Source: Bacteroidales bacterium
GTDB taxonomy: Bacteria > Bacteroidota > Bacteroidia > Bacteroidales > F082
Direction of reading: 5' to 3'
NCBI GenBank assembly: GCA_017395365.1
Contig: JAFPUN010000003.1
Coordinates: 124,001 to 188,000 of the forward strand
DNA length: 64,000 bases
The notes beneath the pieces are model-generated. The model ran no database searches and had not been told where the DNA came from. It saw only the letters and a list, made by a program, of their open reading frames with translations. The position numbers and the translations under genes are program-made. How positions within the stretch are numbered: position 1 is the stretch's first letter; each line of letters begins with the position of its first letter. Below, in pieces: positions 54,127 through 62,663 of this stretch.

Positions 54127-55190
54127 GACACTTAGAATTGTTTGCAGGCGTTGGCGGTTTTAGAGCCGCAATGGATCACATCCATCAAGATTTGGACGTG
54201 ATTATCGACACTATTGGCTTTTCTGAAATTGACGCTAAAGCGTTGGCAACTTACAAAGCCAATTTTAATACCACCAATGAGATAGAAATGGGTGACATTG
54301 TCTCATTCATTAAGGACAAAAAGAGATTTAGAACACTTCCTCGATTTAATCTCCTTTCTGCAGGATTTCCTTGTCAAACATTCAGTATGATGGGGAAGCA
54401 AGCTGGTTTTGATGAAGATAGAGGGCAAATGTTTTTTAGGATAATGGATCTTGTACATAAATATCAACCGAACTTTATCCTTTTGGAGAATGTTAAGAAC
54501 TTGATGAATCATGACAAGAAAAGGACGTACAAAAGAATAAAGGAAGAATTAGAGGCTGAGAAATATATAGTTCATGAAGACGTATTTAATACAAATGCTT
54601 TTGGATTGCCTCAAAAAAGGAACAGGGTTCTAGTTTTTGCCAGAAAAGCTAAATATGGTGACTTCATTTTTTCTTTTGATGCTGTCAAAAAACATTTTGA
54701 AGTATTAAACCATAACGATATAAGCATTTACTTATATAGAAGCGTAGTGGACATCCTATCGCAAGAAGTTGAGGGGAAATACTATTTGTCCAGTAAAATT
54801 AAGCCCACTATTTTAAGTAATGGAAGTGGCAGTTTTGTGTCCAACTCAGACATTGACCAGTTGGTGGCAAGACCTTTGACAGCGTCCATGCATAAAATGC
54901 ACAGAGCTTGTCAAGATAATTATTATAGCGACATCTTTATTCAGTCATATGGTGCGGTTCGTCCTTCAGAATATATGACCAAAGAAGAGTTAGCTTCAAT
55001 TCCTATTCGTAAATTAACACCACAAGAGGCATTTATGTTACAAGGTTTCCCTCGTGATTTTGCCTTAAATGCTCAGCGAGAAGGAGTATCAAATGGTTCT
55101 TTATATACTCAAGCCGGCAATGCTGTAAGTGTAAACACCATCTATGCCGTTCTTCATTATCTAATTCACTCTAAAATCATGTTTGAATAA
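54123..55190 (+). CDS. DNA cytosine-5 methyltransferase 2
   Basis: 355 residues. Motif I ELFAGVGGFRAA (near 5), motif IV GFPCQTFS with catalytic C84, ENV at E122-N123-V124, QKRNRV motif VIII, and TQAGNAVSVNTIYAV motif X. Diverged from methyltransferase 1 in the target-recognition region (about residues 190-270), so it probably has a different recognition or strand preference. It ends 1 bp before the next ATG. Confidence 0.95.
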   Translation: MRHLELFAGVGGFRAAMDHIHQDLDVIIDTIGFSEIDAKALATYKANFNTTNEIEMGDIVSFIKDKKRFRTLPRFNLLSAGFPCQTFSMMGKQAGFDEDRGQMFFRIMDLVHKYQPNFILLENVKNLMNHDKKRTYKRIKEELEAEKYIVHEDVFNTNAFGLPQKRNRVLVFARKAKYGDFIFSFDAVKKHFEVLNHNDISIYLYRSVVDILSQEVEGKYYLSSKIKPTILSNGSGSFVSNSDIDQLVARPLTASMHKMHRACQDNYYSDIFIQSYGAVRPSEYMTKEELASIPIRKLTPQEAFMLQGFPRDFALNAQREGVSNGSLYTQAGNAVSVNTIYAVLHYLIHSKIMFE

Positions 55191-55191
55191 A

Positions 55192-55683
55192 ATGAAGAAA
55201 ATCAAATATATAAAGAGACAAGATTCACATTGGAAACAAGCATGTGGCTATTCTGGTGAGACAAGTCTAAATCTTTCAAATGAGTTAATGGATTTCCTTA
55301 CTAATGGGATGGTCTCTCCTGGAGAACACTGTGGCATAACTTTTTCAATATATAAAATAGAATTTGAACGAGCGTTGGACTTTATCGAATCACAACTCCC
55401 TTTATTTGTATCTACATCCAAGACCTGTGATTTAGTACATAAAGGAGACGAAGTTCTAACCAAGCTAAGACAAAACATTAGTTCCATATTTGGAAACAGC
55501 GAAAGAATATATTATACGGTAAACTTGTTTTATAGATCTGATGGACGGATATATCTTAATGGTCTGAGACAAAATGGATTCTCTATTCGCGATTATCTGG
55601 TCGAGAATAGCTCGGCAATAGAATTTATCATCAGTGAGGGAGAGTTTTCTTTGCATCTTTTATCTTCAATAAGCGAAATGTAA
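55192..55683 (+). CDS. Stand-alone copy of the McrB-like N-terminal domain
   Basis: 163 residues. It aligns end to end with residues 1-165 of the next gene: YIKRQD, SGE.S.NLSNEL, PGE, LP(L)(F/Y).S.S, FGN, DGR.YL.GL..NGFSIR.YLVE. No other domain is present. In LlaJI-type R1 proteins the N-terminal domain is a B3-like site-specific DNA-binding domain; I infer the same role but could not verify it. The ATG at 55192 is chosen over the upstream TTG. Confidence 0.72.
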   Translation: MKKIKYIKRQDSHWKQACGYSGETSLNLSNELMDFLTNGMVSPGEHCGITFSIYKIEFERALDFIESQLPLFVSTSKTCDLVHKGDEVLTKLRQNISSIFGNSERIYYTVNLFYRSDGRIYLNGLRQNGFSIRDYLVENSSAIEFIISEGEFSLHLLSSISEM

Positions 55684-55700
55684 CGATTAAATTCAATAAA

Positions 55701-58274
55701 ATGGCAATAACGAAATACATAAAAAGGCAAGACTGCGGATTTAAACTTTCACCTGGTAATTCGGGAGAGTCGAGCATTAATCTATCGAACGAATTATTTG
55801 ATTTAATTTGTCCGGAGTCATTGAATCCTGGTGAAGAAAAGAAAGTCACCTTCAAAATCTTCAAAGACGATTATATTAAAGCTATATGCTTCATTATATC
55901 AAAATTACCGCTGTATAGGAGTTCTTCGAATTCTAGTACAAAAATAGATTATGATTATGCGGTTTTTAAAGAACTTCAAGATAATGTTGAGTCTTTATTT
56001 GGTAATAATAAAGAAGCAGATTACACATGCACTCTACTTCATAGATACGATGGAAGAAAATACCTTAAAGGATTAAATACAAATGGTTTCTCTATTAGGA
56101 ACTATCTTGTAGAGGATTTAAGCGCATTAGTATTTGAAAATATAGGAGAGATTAAATCAATTAGGCTTTTATCAAATGTTACGGAAGATATGGAAACAAA
56201 TACAACCATGGTAGAAGATAAACTTATTCTCAGCGAAACGACTATGACACAGTTCGTCTTTAATTGTGTTTCATATTTTAGCGAGAAAGCCATTTGGAGC
56301 AATATTGACAAATATGTTGCAAATGCAAATGATATAAAAGATGGCGATAATATAAAAGTTAGTAAAAAAGGCCTGTTTTCATTAGTCGGAATGTTTAAAT
56401 GCACTTCAGAGGAAAACATAATAAACTACAACACACCGCGAAGAAGATGGTTTAGTGAACCGTTTACAGTTGTTGGTAATACCGTCTTTTTAAGCACAGA
56501 ATGGTATCCTGGCCCCAAGGAGGATGGAAGTCCCTATGGATTAATGCTACCTGATTTTGCCAAATTTATACCAACGTGTTTTGGTGATGAGTATCGATGT
56601 GTCAACAATGATGGAACTTGGGAACTTTGGCAAAAGGCAGTCCCTCATCAGCAACTAAATGAAAACATTGATAATACTAATCCCCGTGTATGGATTTACG
56701 CTCCTGGTGAGCAGGCCAGCCTTTGGGAAGAATGCCAACAACAAAGCATGATGCGACTTGGCTGGGATGAGCTTGGTGATTTTAGCCAGTTTGATTCTCG
56801 TCAGGCAGTGATAGCCAAAATGAAAGAGATTTATGACGCTGATAACAATAGCAATGACACGCTGGCCGTTTGGCAGTTCTTAAATGATATGCAGATTGGT
56901 GACATTGTCTATGCCAAGAGAGGTACGTATCACATCATTGGAAGAGGCGTGGTAGAAGGCGAATATGTTTTTGATGACAGTTTGGAAGAATTTAAACATA
57001 CCAGGCGTGTCAAATGGACCGAAGTCGGCGACTGGGAGGCTCCCTACAATCTTCCTCGCAAAACATTGACCCGCCTATACGCAGATGACCCCAACATCCA
57101 ATTGTTAGACCAAACCATTTCTGGAAAACTTAAAACAGAGATTCCTGTAGAACCTTTCTCCATCAAGAGAATCATTGGATACATCCAAGAAACCGGTTTG
57201 CTTTACGCCGACAACCTGATTAAGCGTTTCGCTTTCTCACTGATGTCTAAACGTTTCTTGATTTTAAGCGGCTTGGCAGGTTCTGGAAAAACACAATTGG
57301 CTTTGGCGTTTGCCAGCGCCATGGTTAAGAACAAGGACGAACAGATGTGCGTGGTGAGCGTAGGCGCCGACTGGACAAACCGCGAGCCTCTGCTGGGATT
57401 CCCCAACGCACTTCAACAAGGGAAATATGTTAAGCCCGAAAGCGGTGCGCTTGATCTGCTGATTGAAGCCAATCGGCCGGAGAACGCCAACAAGCCCTTC
57501 TTTTTGATTTTGGACGAAATGAACATGAGCTATGTGGAACGCTATTTTGCCGATTTCCTGTCGGCCATGGAAAGCAAGGAAGCAATCTCGTTATGGAATA
57601 CCAATGGAGTGGAAAACTCAGAAGAAGTTGATGGCGTACCACAAAAAGTGGCTCTGCCCAAGAACCTGTTCATCATTGGCACCATCAACGTGGATGAAAC
57701 CACCTACATGTTCTCGCCCAAGGTGCTCGACCGCGCAAACGTGATAGAGTTCAAGATTTCAGAAGCAGAAATGGCTGGATTCTTGGCCAATATAAGAGAG
57801 GTAAACCGTGATAGCATCGTTGGCAAAGCAGCGGGCATGGGTGCCAGTTTCGTGGAAATAGCCTGCCAAAAAGAACTGGCAGAAGACAAAAAAGCCGTGA
57901 ATACGCTAAATAATTTCTTTAAGGAACTGAAAGGCGTGAACGCAGAATTCGGCTATCGCTCAGCTACGGAAATATTCCGCTTTATCTGCCAGGCCAAAGC
58001 TCATGACGACACAGAACAAAAACTGTCAGATAATGAGATACTGGATGCCGCTATCGTGCAAAAGCTGCTACCCAAGCTACACGGCTCGCGCAAAAAGCTG
58101 GAGCCAGTTTTACAACAGCTGTGGAAGCTTTGCTTCACTCCAGAAAAGCGGGATACAACGGCTTTGGACATTTCAAATGTCAACAATGCCGTCTACAAAG
58201 AGAGTGCCGACAAGATACGTCGAATGTACGAGTCGGCATATGCAAATGGATTTACTAGTTTTGCGGAAGCATAA
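55701..58274 (+). CDS. McrB-like AAA+ restriction subunit with N-terminal DNA-binding-like and EVE-like domains
   Basis: 857 residues. About 1-165: domain shared with the preceding solo gene. About 325-450: EVE/PUA-like region (RVWIYAPGEQASLWEECQQQSMMRLGWDELGD, MQIGDIVYAKRGTYHIIGRGVV), read as a modified-base or nucleic-acid sensor in related proteins. About 500-730: McrB-type AAA+ motor with Walker A GLAGSGKT (K530), Walker B ILDEMN (D605-E606) with the McrB-like ERYFADFLSAME, and a GTINVDE sensor near 659. McrB motors use GTP or ATP; not decidable here. Confidence 0.87.
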   Translation: MAITKYIKRQDCGFKLSPGNSGESSINLSNELFDLICPESLNPGEEKKVTFKIFKDDYIKAICFIISKLPLYRSSSNSSTKIDYDYAVFKELQDNVESLFGNNKEADYTCTLLHRYDGRKYLKGLNTNGFSIRNYLVEDLSALVFENIGEIKSIRLLSNVTEDMETNTTMVEDKLILSETTMTQFVFNCVSYFSEKAIWSNIDKYVANANDIKDGDNIKVSKKGLFSLVGMFKCTSEENIINYNTPRRRWFSEPFTVVGNTVFLSTEWYPGPKEDGSPYGLMLPDFAKFIPTCFGDEYRCVNNDGTWELWQKAVPHQQLNENIDNTNPRVWIYAPGEQASLWEECQQQSMMRLGWDELGDFSQFDSRQAVIAKMKEIYDADNNSNDTLAVWQFLNDMQIGDIVYAKRGTYHIIGRGVVEGEYVFDDSLEEFKHTRRVKWTEVGDWEAPYNLPRKTLTRLYADDPNIQLLDQTISGKLKTEIPVEPFSIKRIIGYIQETGLLYADNLIKRFAFSLMSKRFLILSGLAGSGKTQLALAFASAMVKNKDEQMCVVSVGADWTNREPLLGFPNALQQGKYVKPESGALDLLIEANRPENANKPFFLILDEMNMSYVERYFADFLSAMESKEAISLWNTNGVENSEEVDGVPQKVALPKNLFIIGTINVDETTYMFSPKVLDRANVIEFKISEAEMAGFLANIREVNRDSIVGKAAGMGASFVEIACQKELAEDKKAVNTLNNFFKELKGVNAEFGYRSATEIFRFICQAKAHDDTEQKLSDNEILDAAIVQKLLPKLHGSRKKLEPVLQQLWKLCFTPEKRDTTALDISNVNNAVYKESADKIRRMYESAYANGFTSFAEA

Positions 58275-58314
58275 AACAAAACGAAAATCTAATAATTTCA
58301 AACAAGAAAGTGAT

Positions 58315-59979
58315 ATGACAACAGACATGCAGCATATCCAACTGCTGAGGAAACAGATTCTGGAGATAGGCAAAGAGGTAAGGTTTCTTGAGTTTAAAAG
58401 CAACTATCAAGATGCTGAAAGGCTAGGAAAGTATGTCTCAGCGTTGTCAAACGGTGCTTGTCTTGACAACAAAGAGAAAGGATATTTATATTTCGGAGTG
58501 GAAGACGAAACATTGGAACTCATAGGGACAACTTTCGACGCTTCGAAAATTAAGGCGAAGGGGAATCAAAACCTCGAAATCTACCTCCGCCAATACATCA
58601 CCCCAAAAATCAACTTCAAAATCGAGGATTTTCACGATATTGATGGAAAGCGTTTTGTAGTTTTCATTATTCCTGCGGCCAAAGAGGAGCCGACTTGTTT
58701 CATGAACATTCCGTATGTCAGAGTGGACAGTTCAATAACCGACCTCCGCCCCTATACGGATTGGATGCGCACCATTTACAACTCTCATAAAGACTGGAGT
58801 GCAGAAATCGTTAACAATGCCACCATCAATGACCTTGACCCAAATGCAATTGCCAAAGCATTTGAGGGCTATTGCCAACGTTTCCCCGAAAAAGCAGAAG
58901 AAGCCGCCAAGTGGGACACGACAACATTTCTTGATAAGGCTAAAGTAACAATTGATGGACAAATCACCCGTACAGCTCTTTTGCTGTTAGGCAAGGAAGA
59001 ATCAGCCCATCGACTGAACTACATCTCTCAGATTGTTTGGAGATTACGGACAGAGAAAGAAGACGCTGGAGATATCTTTACCACACCCTATTTGTTGTCA
59101 ACATCACATCTGATGAGCAAAATTAGGAACTATCGCATGAAGATATTCCCCAACAACAGCTTGATTCCCGCAGAAGTATGGAAATATGACACCAAATCCA
59201 TCCTTGAAGCCCTCCATAATTGCATAGCTCATCAAGACTACAGAAGAAACGAAAGGATTGTAGTGACGGAAGAGCAAGAATGTCTTGTTTTTGAAAATGC
59301 AGGTTCGTTCTACGAAGGTTCATTTGAGGATTACATTGAGGGGAAGAAAACACCCAAGAAATATCGCAACCATTTCCTTACCCAAGCCATGGTGAACCTT
59401 AAGATGATAGATACCCAAGGATTCGGCATCCATGACATGTTTCAACGCCAAAAAGAGCGTTTCTTACCCATGCCAGACTATGACAAATGCGACCCGGAAC
59501 GGGTAAAACTTATTATACCCGGCCAGGTCATCAATGAAGAATATTCGCTTCTGCTGATGGAAAAGACAGATTTGGATCTGATGACAACAGTTTTGCTTGA
59601 CCGATTCCAAAAGGGCAAACCTATAAGCAAAGAGGCATTGAATATGTTGCGGAAGATGAAACTAATTGAAGGGAAAAAGCCCAACCTTTACATTAGTAAG
59701 AGTGTGGCAAAAGCCACTCATCAAGAGGCAGAATACACAGCCATGAAAGGTTTTGATGACCAATACTACCGAGACCTGATTGTGAAGGCTCTAAAAGATC
59801 ACACTTCATTAAGGAGAAAAGATTTTAACACATTGCTTTTAAACAAGTTACCCGATATTTTAAAAGAGAATCAAAAGAAAAACAAAATTGATAATCTTTT
59901 GAGAGTGTTACGGGAAAACGGTACCATCTATGTAGACAAAAATCGGGTTTGGCATCTTGCAGAAGGTAAAGACACATGA
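58315..59979 (+). CDS. Schlafen/AlbA_2 ATP-binding-type protein
   Basis: 554 residues starting MTTDMQHIQLL. AlbA_2 (Schlafen core-like) domain at about 14-150 with VRFLEFKSNY, KGYLYFGVED and IDGKRFVVFIIPAA, then the usual YDTKSILEALHNCIAHQDYRRNERIVV region (ATP-binding C-terminal domain) and a winged-helix end (SLRRKDFNTLLLNKLPDI, NGTIYVDKNRVWHLA). Such proteins occur in defence islands and as regulators. It sits between the McrB- and McrC-like genes, 40 bp after the former. The open frame upstream to 58003 is out of phase with McrB and rejected. Confidence 0.87.
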   Translation: MTTDMQHIQLLRKQILEIGKEVRFLEFKSNYQDAERLGKYVSALSNGACLDNKEKGYLYFGVEDETLELIGTTFDASKIKAKGNQNLEIYLRQYITPKINFKIEDFHDIDGKRFVVFIIPAAKEEPTCFMNIPYVRVDSSITDLRPYTDWMRTIYNSHKDWSAEIVNNATINDLDPNAIAKAFEGYCQRFPEKAEEAAKWDTTTFLDKAKVTIDGQITRTALLLLGKEESAHRLNYISQIVWRLRTEKEDAGDIFTTPYLLSTSHLMSKIRNYRMKIFPNNSLIPAEVWKYDTKSILEALHNCIAHQDYRRNERIVVTEEQECLVFENAGSFYEGSFEDYIEGKKTPKKYRNHFLTQAMVNLKMIDTQGFGIHDMFQRQKERFLPMPDYDKCDPERVKLIIPGQVINEEYSLLLMEKTDLDLMTTVLLDRFQKGKPISKEALNMLRKMKLIEGKKPNLYISKSVAKATHQEAEYTAMKGFDDQYYRDLIVKALKDHTSLRRKDFNTLLLNKLPDILKENQKKNKIDNLLRVLRENGTIYVDKNRVWHLAEGKDT

Positions 59980-59985
59980 AATTCT

Positions 59986-60040
59986 ACGCGAAAATTACGC
60001 GAAAATTACGCGAAAATTACGCGAAAATTACGCGAAAATG
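59986..60040 (+). repeat. Five 11-bp tandem repeats
   Basis: Unit ACGCGAAAATT repeated exactly five times, the last ending in ATG instead of ATT. Begins 7 bp after the AlbA_2 stop and lies about 110 bp before the McrC-like gene. The rest of 60041-60149 is AT-rich with no site I recognise. Confidence 0.9.
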
Positions 60041-60149
60041 ATTTGTAAAATATTATAAATCAATAAAATTGATGATTTTACATTTCCGAAAGATTCCGTG
60101 AAATTTCCGTGAAACGATAGAAAAGAGCAACAAATTGATACAAGATAAT

Positions 60150-62498
60150 ATGGCCGAATATCTCGAAATACCAATCATAGGAAAAGCCAGCAACGTAAAA
60201 TTGGTGGTATATCCGCAATCTTCAAAGGCGAAGGTCTTTAAAGAGGACAAGCCGTATGCAGGTGAATCGAGATATCAATTGGTGGAAGGATGCACATACA
60301 CATACGAGTTTGTGGGCGAATCGAGTAGCCATCGTTGCCAGTTTGAGAGAGAGAATGAAATTGTACAGTTTCATCGCAATACGACAAGTCATGCTTGTGA
60401 AGGTACGCTGACAACGGGCATCTATGTTGGCCACTTGACGCTGAATGTGGTGGATGTGGATACTAAGGAACAAGTGGGGCATGTAAGCATGGAAATAAGG
60501 AGCATTAAGTCGGACTACCATCACGACTACCGACTGATGCTAGATGAAATAGCAGAATACTACACCGACCTGGTGCTGCAGCAGGGCTCGCCTGTAACGC
60601 AGCAACTAGAGATTGACCAAAACTGCTCATCGCAGACACTATACCAGCGGTTCTCTTTCGTTCGTTCGCTGATTGACAGCGAGGCGTTTTCAGAAGCAAT
60701 CCACAAAATCATCTCCAATCCGGTGAGAAAATGGACGGATGCCAACATTGAAAGAAACATCGTTGGAGTAAGGCGGTTATCGCGCAACAATATCCGACAG
60801 ATTGCATCTGGAACCGACAGGATCCATCTCCCTGCTGGATTAAGGTCGGGATTGCCTGACTCCTTGACGAGCGTACCTCGAAACATAGATGTTGAATATA
60901 AACGTGACACAACTGATAACCAAGAAAACCAGTTCGTAAAATTCGTGTTACGCTCATTCGTTAACTTCTGCTCTGACATCAAAGGCTTTACCAATGCCAA
61001 TGAACAACTAAAAGCGGAGGCAGACCAAACTTTGGAACAATTATATGGTTACCTTGACAACCAGTTTTTCCGTCAAATCTCACTTCCCACACATTTAAAC
61101 ATGAACAGTCCTGTGCTGCAACGCAAAGAGGGCTATCGTGAAATATTGCAAGCTTGGCTGCTTTTCGACTTGGCAGCGAGGTTGAACTGGACAGGTGGGG
61201 ATGATGTATACGACGCTGGCAAGAAGAATGTAGCGACGCTATACGAATATTGGCTATTCTTCAAGTTACTGGAGTTGGTAAGCGAATTCTTCCACATCGA
61301 GCCACAAGCCAAGAGTGAGTTGGTGCAGATGGATAATGATGGCATCAACCTAAGCCTTAAGCAGGGCAAGATGAGGATGGTGAGTGGGCGACAGGAAACC
61401 TTCTCGCGCATGCTGAATGTGGCATTCTATTACAACCGTTCCTTCAACAAGGTGGCCAAAGAAAAAGATCCAATTCATTCTGCCGGTAGTTGGACTATGA
61501 CCATGCGGCCCGACTATACGTTGTCATTATGGCCGGGTGAGATAACAGAGCAAGAGGCCGAGCGACAGGCATTGGTCACCCACATACACTTCGATGCAAA
61601 ATACCGTTTAGATAGGGTGCTACTTGAAGACAAAGACGCGGGTCTGGATATTGACAAAGAACTGGCCGAGGAGAAACAAGAACAAGAAATGAAAATATAC
61701 AAACGTGGTGACTTGTTGAAAATGCACGCCTACAAAGATGCTATCCGCAGGACAAGTGGCGCTTATGTACTTTATCCTGGCGAAAAAAACAAGGAATTGC
61801 GTGGTTTTCATGAAATCGTACCTGGCCTAGGTGCATTCAGCATTAGACCTGGTCATTGGAAGGAGGACTCCATCTATCTGAAGCAGTTCCTTGCTGAAGT
61901 GAAGGCACACTTGCTTGACCGCACGTCTGACCGTGAAAAACTGTCGTATTATGAGTATGATATTCATCTCAAACCCAACAAAACTATGATGATGGAAAGC
62001 TTGCCAGAAGCCGAAGGTGAAAACCGTGATTTTCTTCCTGATGAAACATCGGTTATCATCGCCCCATACCGCGACCAAAGACATTTGGATTGGATATTGA
62101 ATAACCATTTTTACAATATGCGCGCTGGGGATGCCAATGGTTCGGTTCAACTTAATAATGATGTGATAAATGCAAGATATGTATTGCTTCACGATGGCAA
62201 GCATTCCAATAGATTAATTAGAATCGTTAAAGGAGGACCTAAAGTATATACAAGAACTCAATTGCTCTTAATGGGTTATCCTCAATACTTGAAAAAAGAC
62301 GGCACTATTGATACCGAAAAAGAACAAAATGAAGCCGACAGAATTTATCTTGTTTTCGAATTGTTTAAAAATAACAATGTAGAAAAAGAACTACAAGAAT
62401 ACGCTTGGGACATGAATAGAGTATTGCCAAGTCAAAAAATGAAAAGCTTACCTTATGCTGAAAAGTTAGTAAAACTAATCAAACTAAGTCGCTCTTAA
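60150..62498 (+). CDS. DUF2357-type McrC-like nuclease (PD-(D/E)XK)
   Basis: 782 residues starting MAEYLEIPIIGKAS. N-terminal beta-rich region, then DUF2357 helical core (YHHDYRLMLDEIAEYYTDLV near 130). C-terminal nuclease with D455 in MRPDYTLSLWPG and D482-A-K484 in HIHFDAKYRLDR, a textbook D...(D/E)xK catalytic pair, then LLKMHAYKDAIRRTSGAYVLYPG. It would be the DNA-cleaving partner of the McrB-like motor. Stop codon TAA is followed without gap by the YqaE gene, which marks the end of the island. Confidence 0.87.
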   Translation: MAEYLEIPIIGKASNVKLVVYPQSSKAKVFKEDKPYAGESRYQLVEGCTYTYEFVGESSSHRCQFERENEIVQFHRNTTSHACEGTLTTGIYVGHLTLNVVDVDTKEQVGHVSMEIRSIKSDYHHDYRLMLDEIAEYYTDLVLQQGSPVTQQLEIDQNCSSQTLYQRFSFVRSLIDSEAFSEAIHKIISNPVRKWTDANIERNIVGVRRLSRNNIRQIASGTDRIHLPAGLRSGLPDSLTSVPRNIDVEYKRDTTDNQENQFVKFVLRSFVNFCSDIKGFTNANEQLKAEADQTLEQLYGYLDNQFFRQISLPTHLNMNSPVLQRKEGYREILQAWLLFDLAARLNWTGGDDVYDAGKKNVATLYEYWLFFKLLELVSEFFHIEPQAKSELVQMDNDGINLSLKQGKMRMVSGRQETFSRMLNVAFYYNRSFNKVAKEKDPIHSAGSWTMTMRPDYTLSLWPGEITEQEAERQALVTHIHFDAKYRLDRVLLEDKDAGLDIDKELAEEKQEQEMKIYKRGDLLKMHAYKDAIRRTSGAYVLYPGEKNKELRGFHEIVPGLGAFSIRPGHWKEDSIYLKQFLAEVKAHLLDRTSDREKLSYYEYDIHLKPNKTMMMESLPEAEGENRDFLPDETSVIIAPYRDQRHLDWILNNHFYNMRAGDANGSVQLNNDVINARYVLLHDGKHSNRLIRIVKGGPKVYTRTQLLLMGYPQYLKKDGTIDTEKEQNEADRIYLVFELFKNNNVEKELQEYAWDMNRVLPSQKMKSLPYAEKLVKLIKLSRS

Positions 62499-62627
62499 AT
62501 GTCCTGCCTCCAAGTCATCCTAGCCATTATCTTCCCGCCACTGGCGGTGATCGACCGCGGCTGCGGCTCGATGCTCATCGTGTTTCTGCTCACGCTCTGC
62601 GGCTGGGTGCCGGGCGTGCCGCACTGA
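62499..62627 (+). CDS. YqaE/Pmp3-family small membrane protein
   Basis: 42 residues, MSCLQVILAIIFPPLAVIDRGCGSMLIVF...LCGWVPGVPH in outline. Two hydrophobic helices with the family's LPPLAV and GWxPGxxH patterns. Pmp3/YqaE proteins relate to membrane potential or salt stress. GC-rich codons contrast with the gene that ends at the previous base. The C-terminus is a little short for the family (about 50 residues). Confidence 0.8.
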   Translation: MSCLQVILAIIFPPLAVIDRGCGSMLIVFLLTLCGWVPGVPH

Positions 62628-62663
62628 TTATCCTCAACAAGAACAAATAAAAACCACCAAAAT

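Noticed and set aside
58003-58314. Upstream extension of the AlbA_2 gene
   Set aside because: This stretch is the McrB-like C-terminus read in another frame; the AlbA_2 domain begins after the ATG at 58315.
59986-60040. CRISPR array
   Set aside because: The units are 11 bp and contiguous with no spacers, and no cas genes are present in the window.
48980-62498. BREX, DISARM or a plain Type IV McrBC system
   Set aside because: No PglZ, BrxC, PglX, DUF1998 or PLD genes are present. A plain m5C-dependent McrBC is hard to reconcile with two resident m5C methyltransferases.
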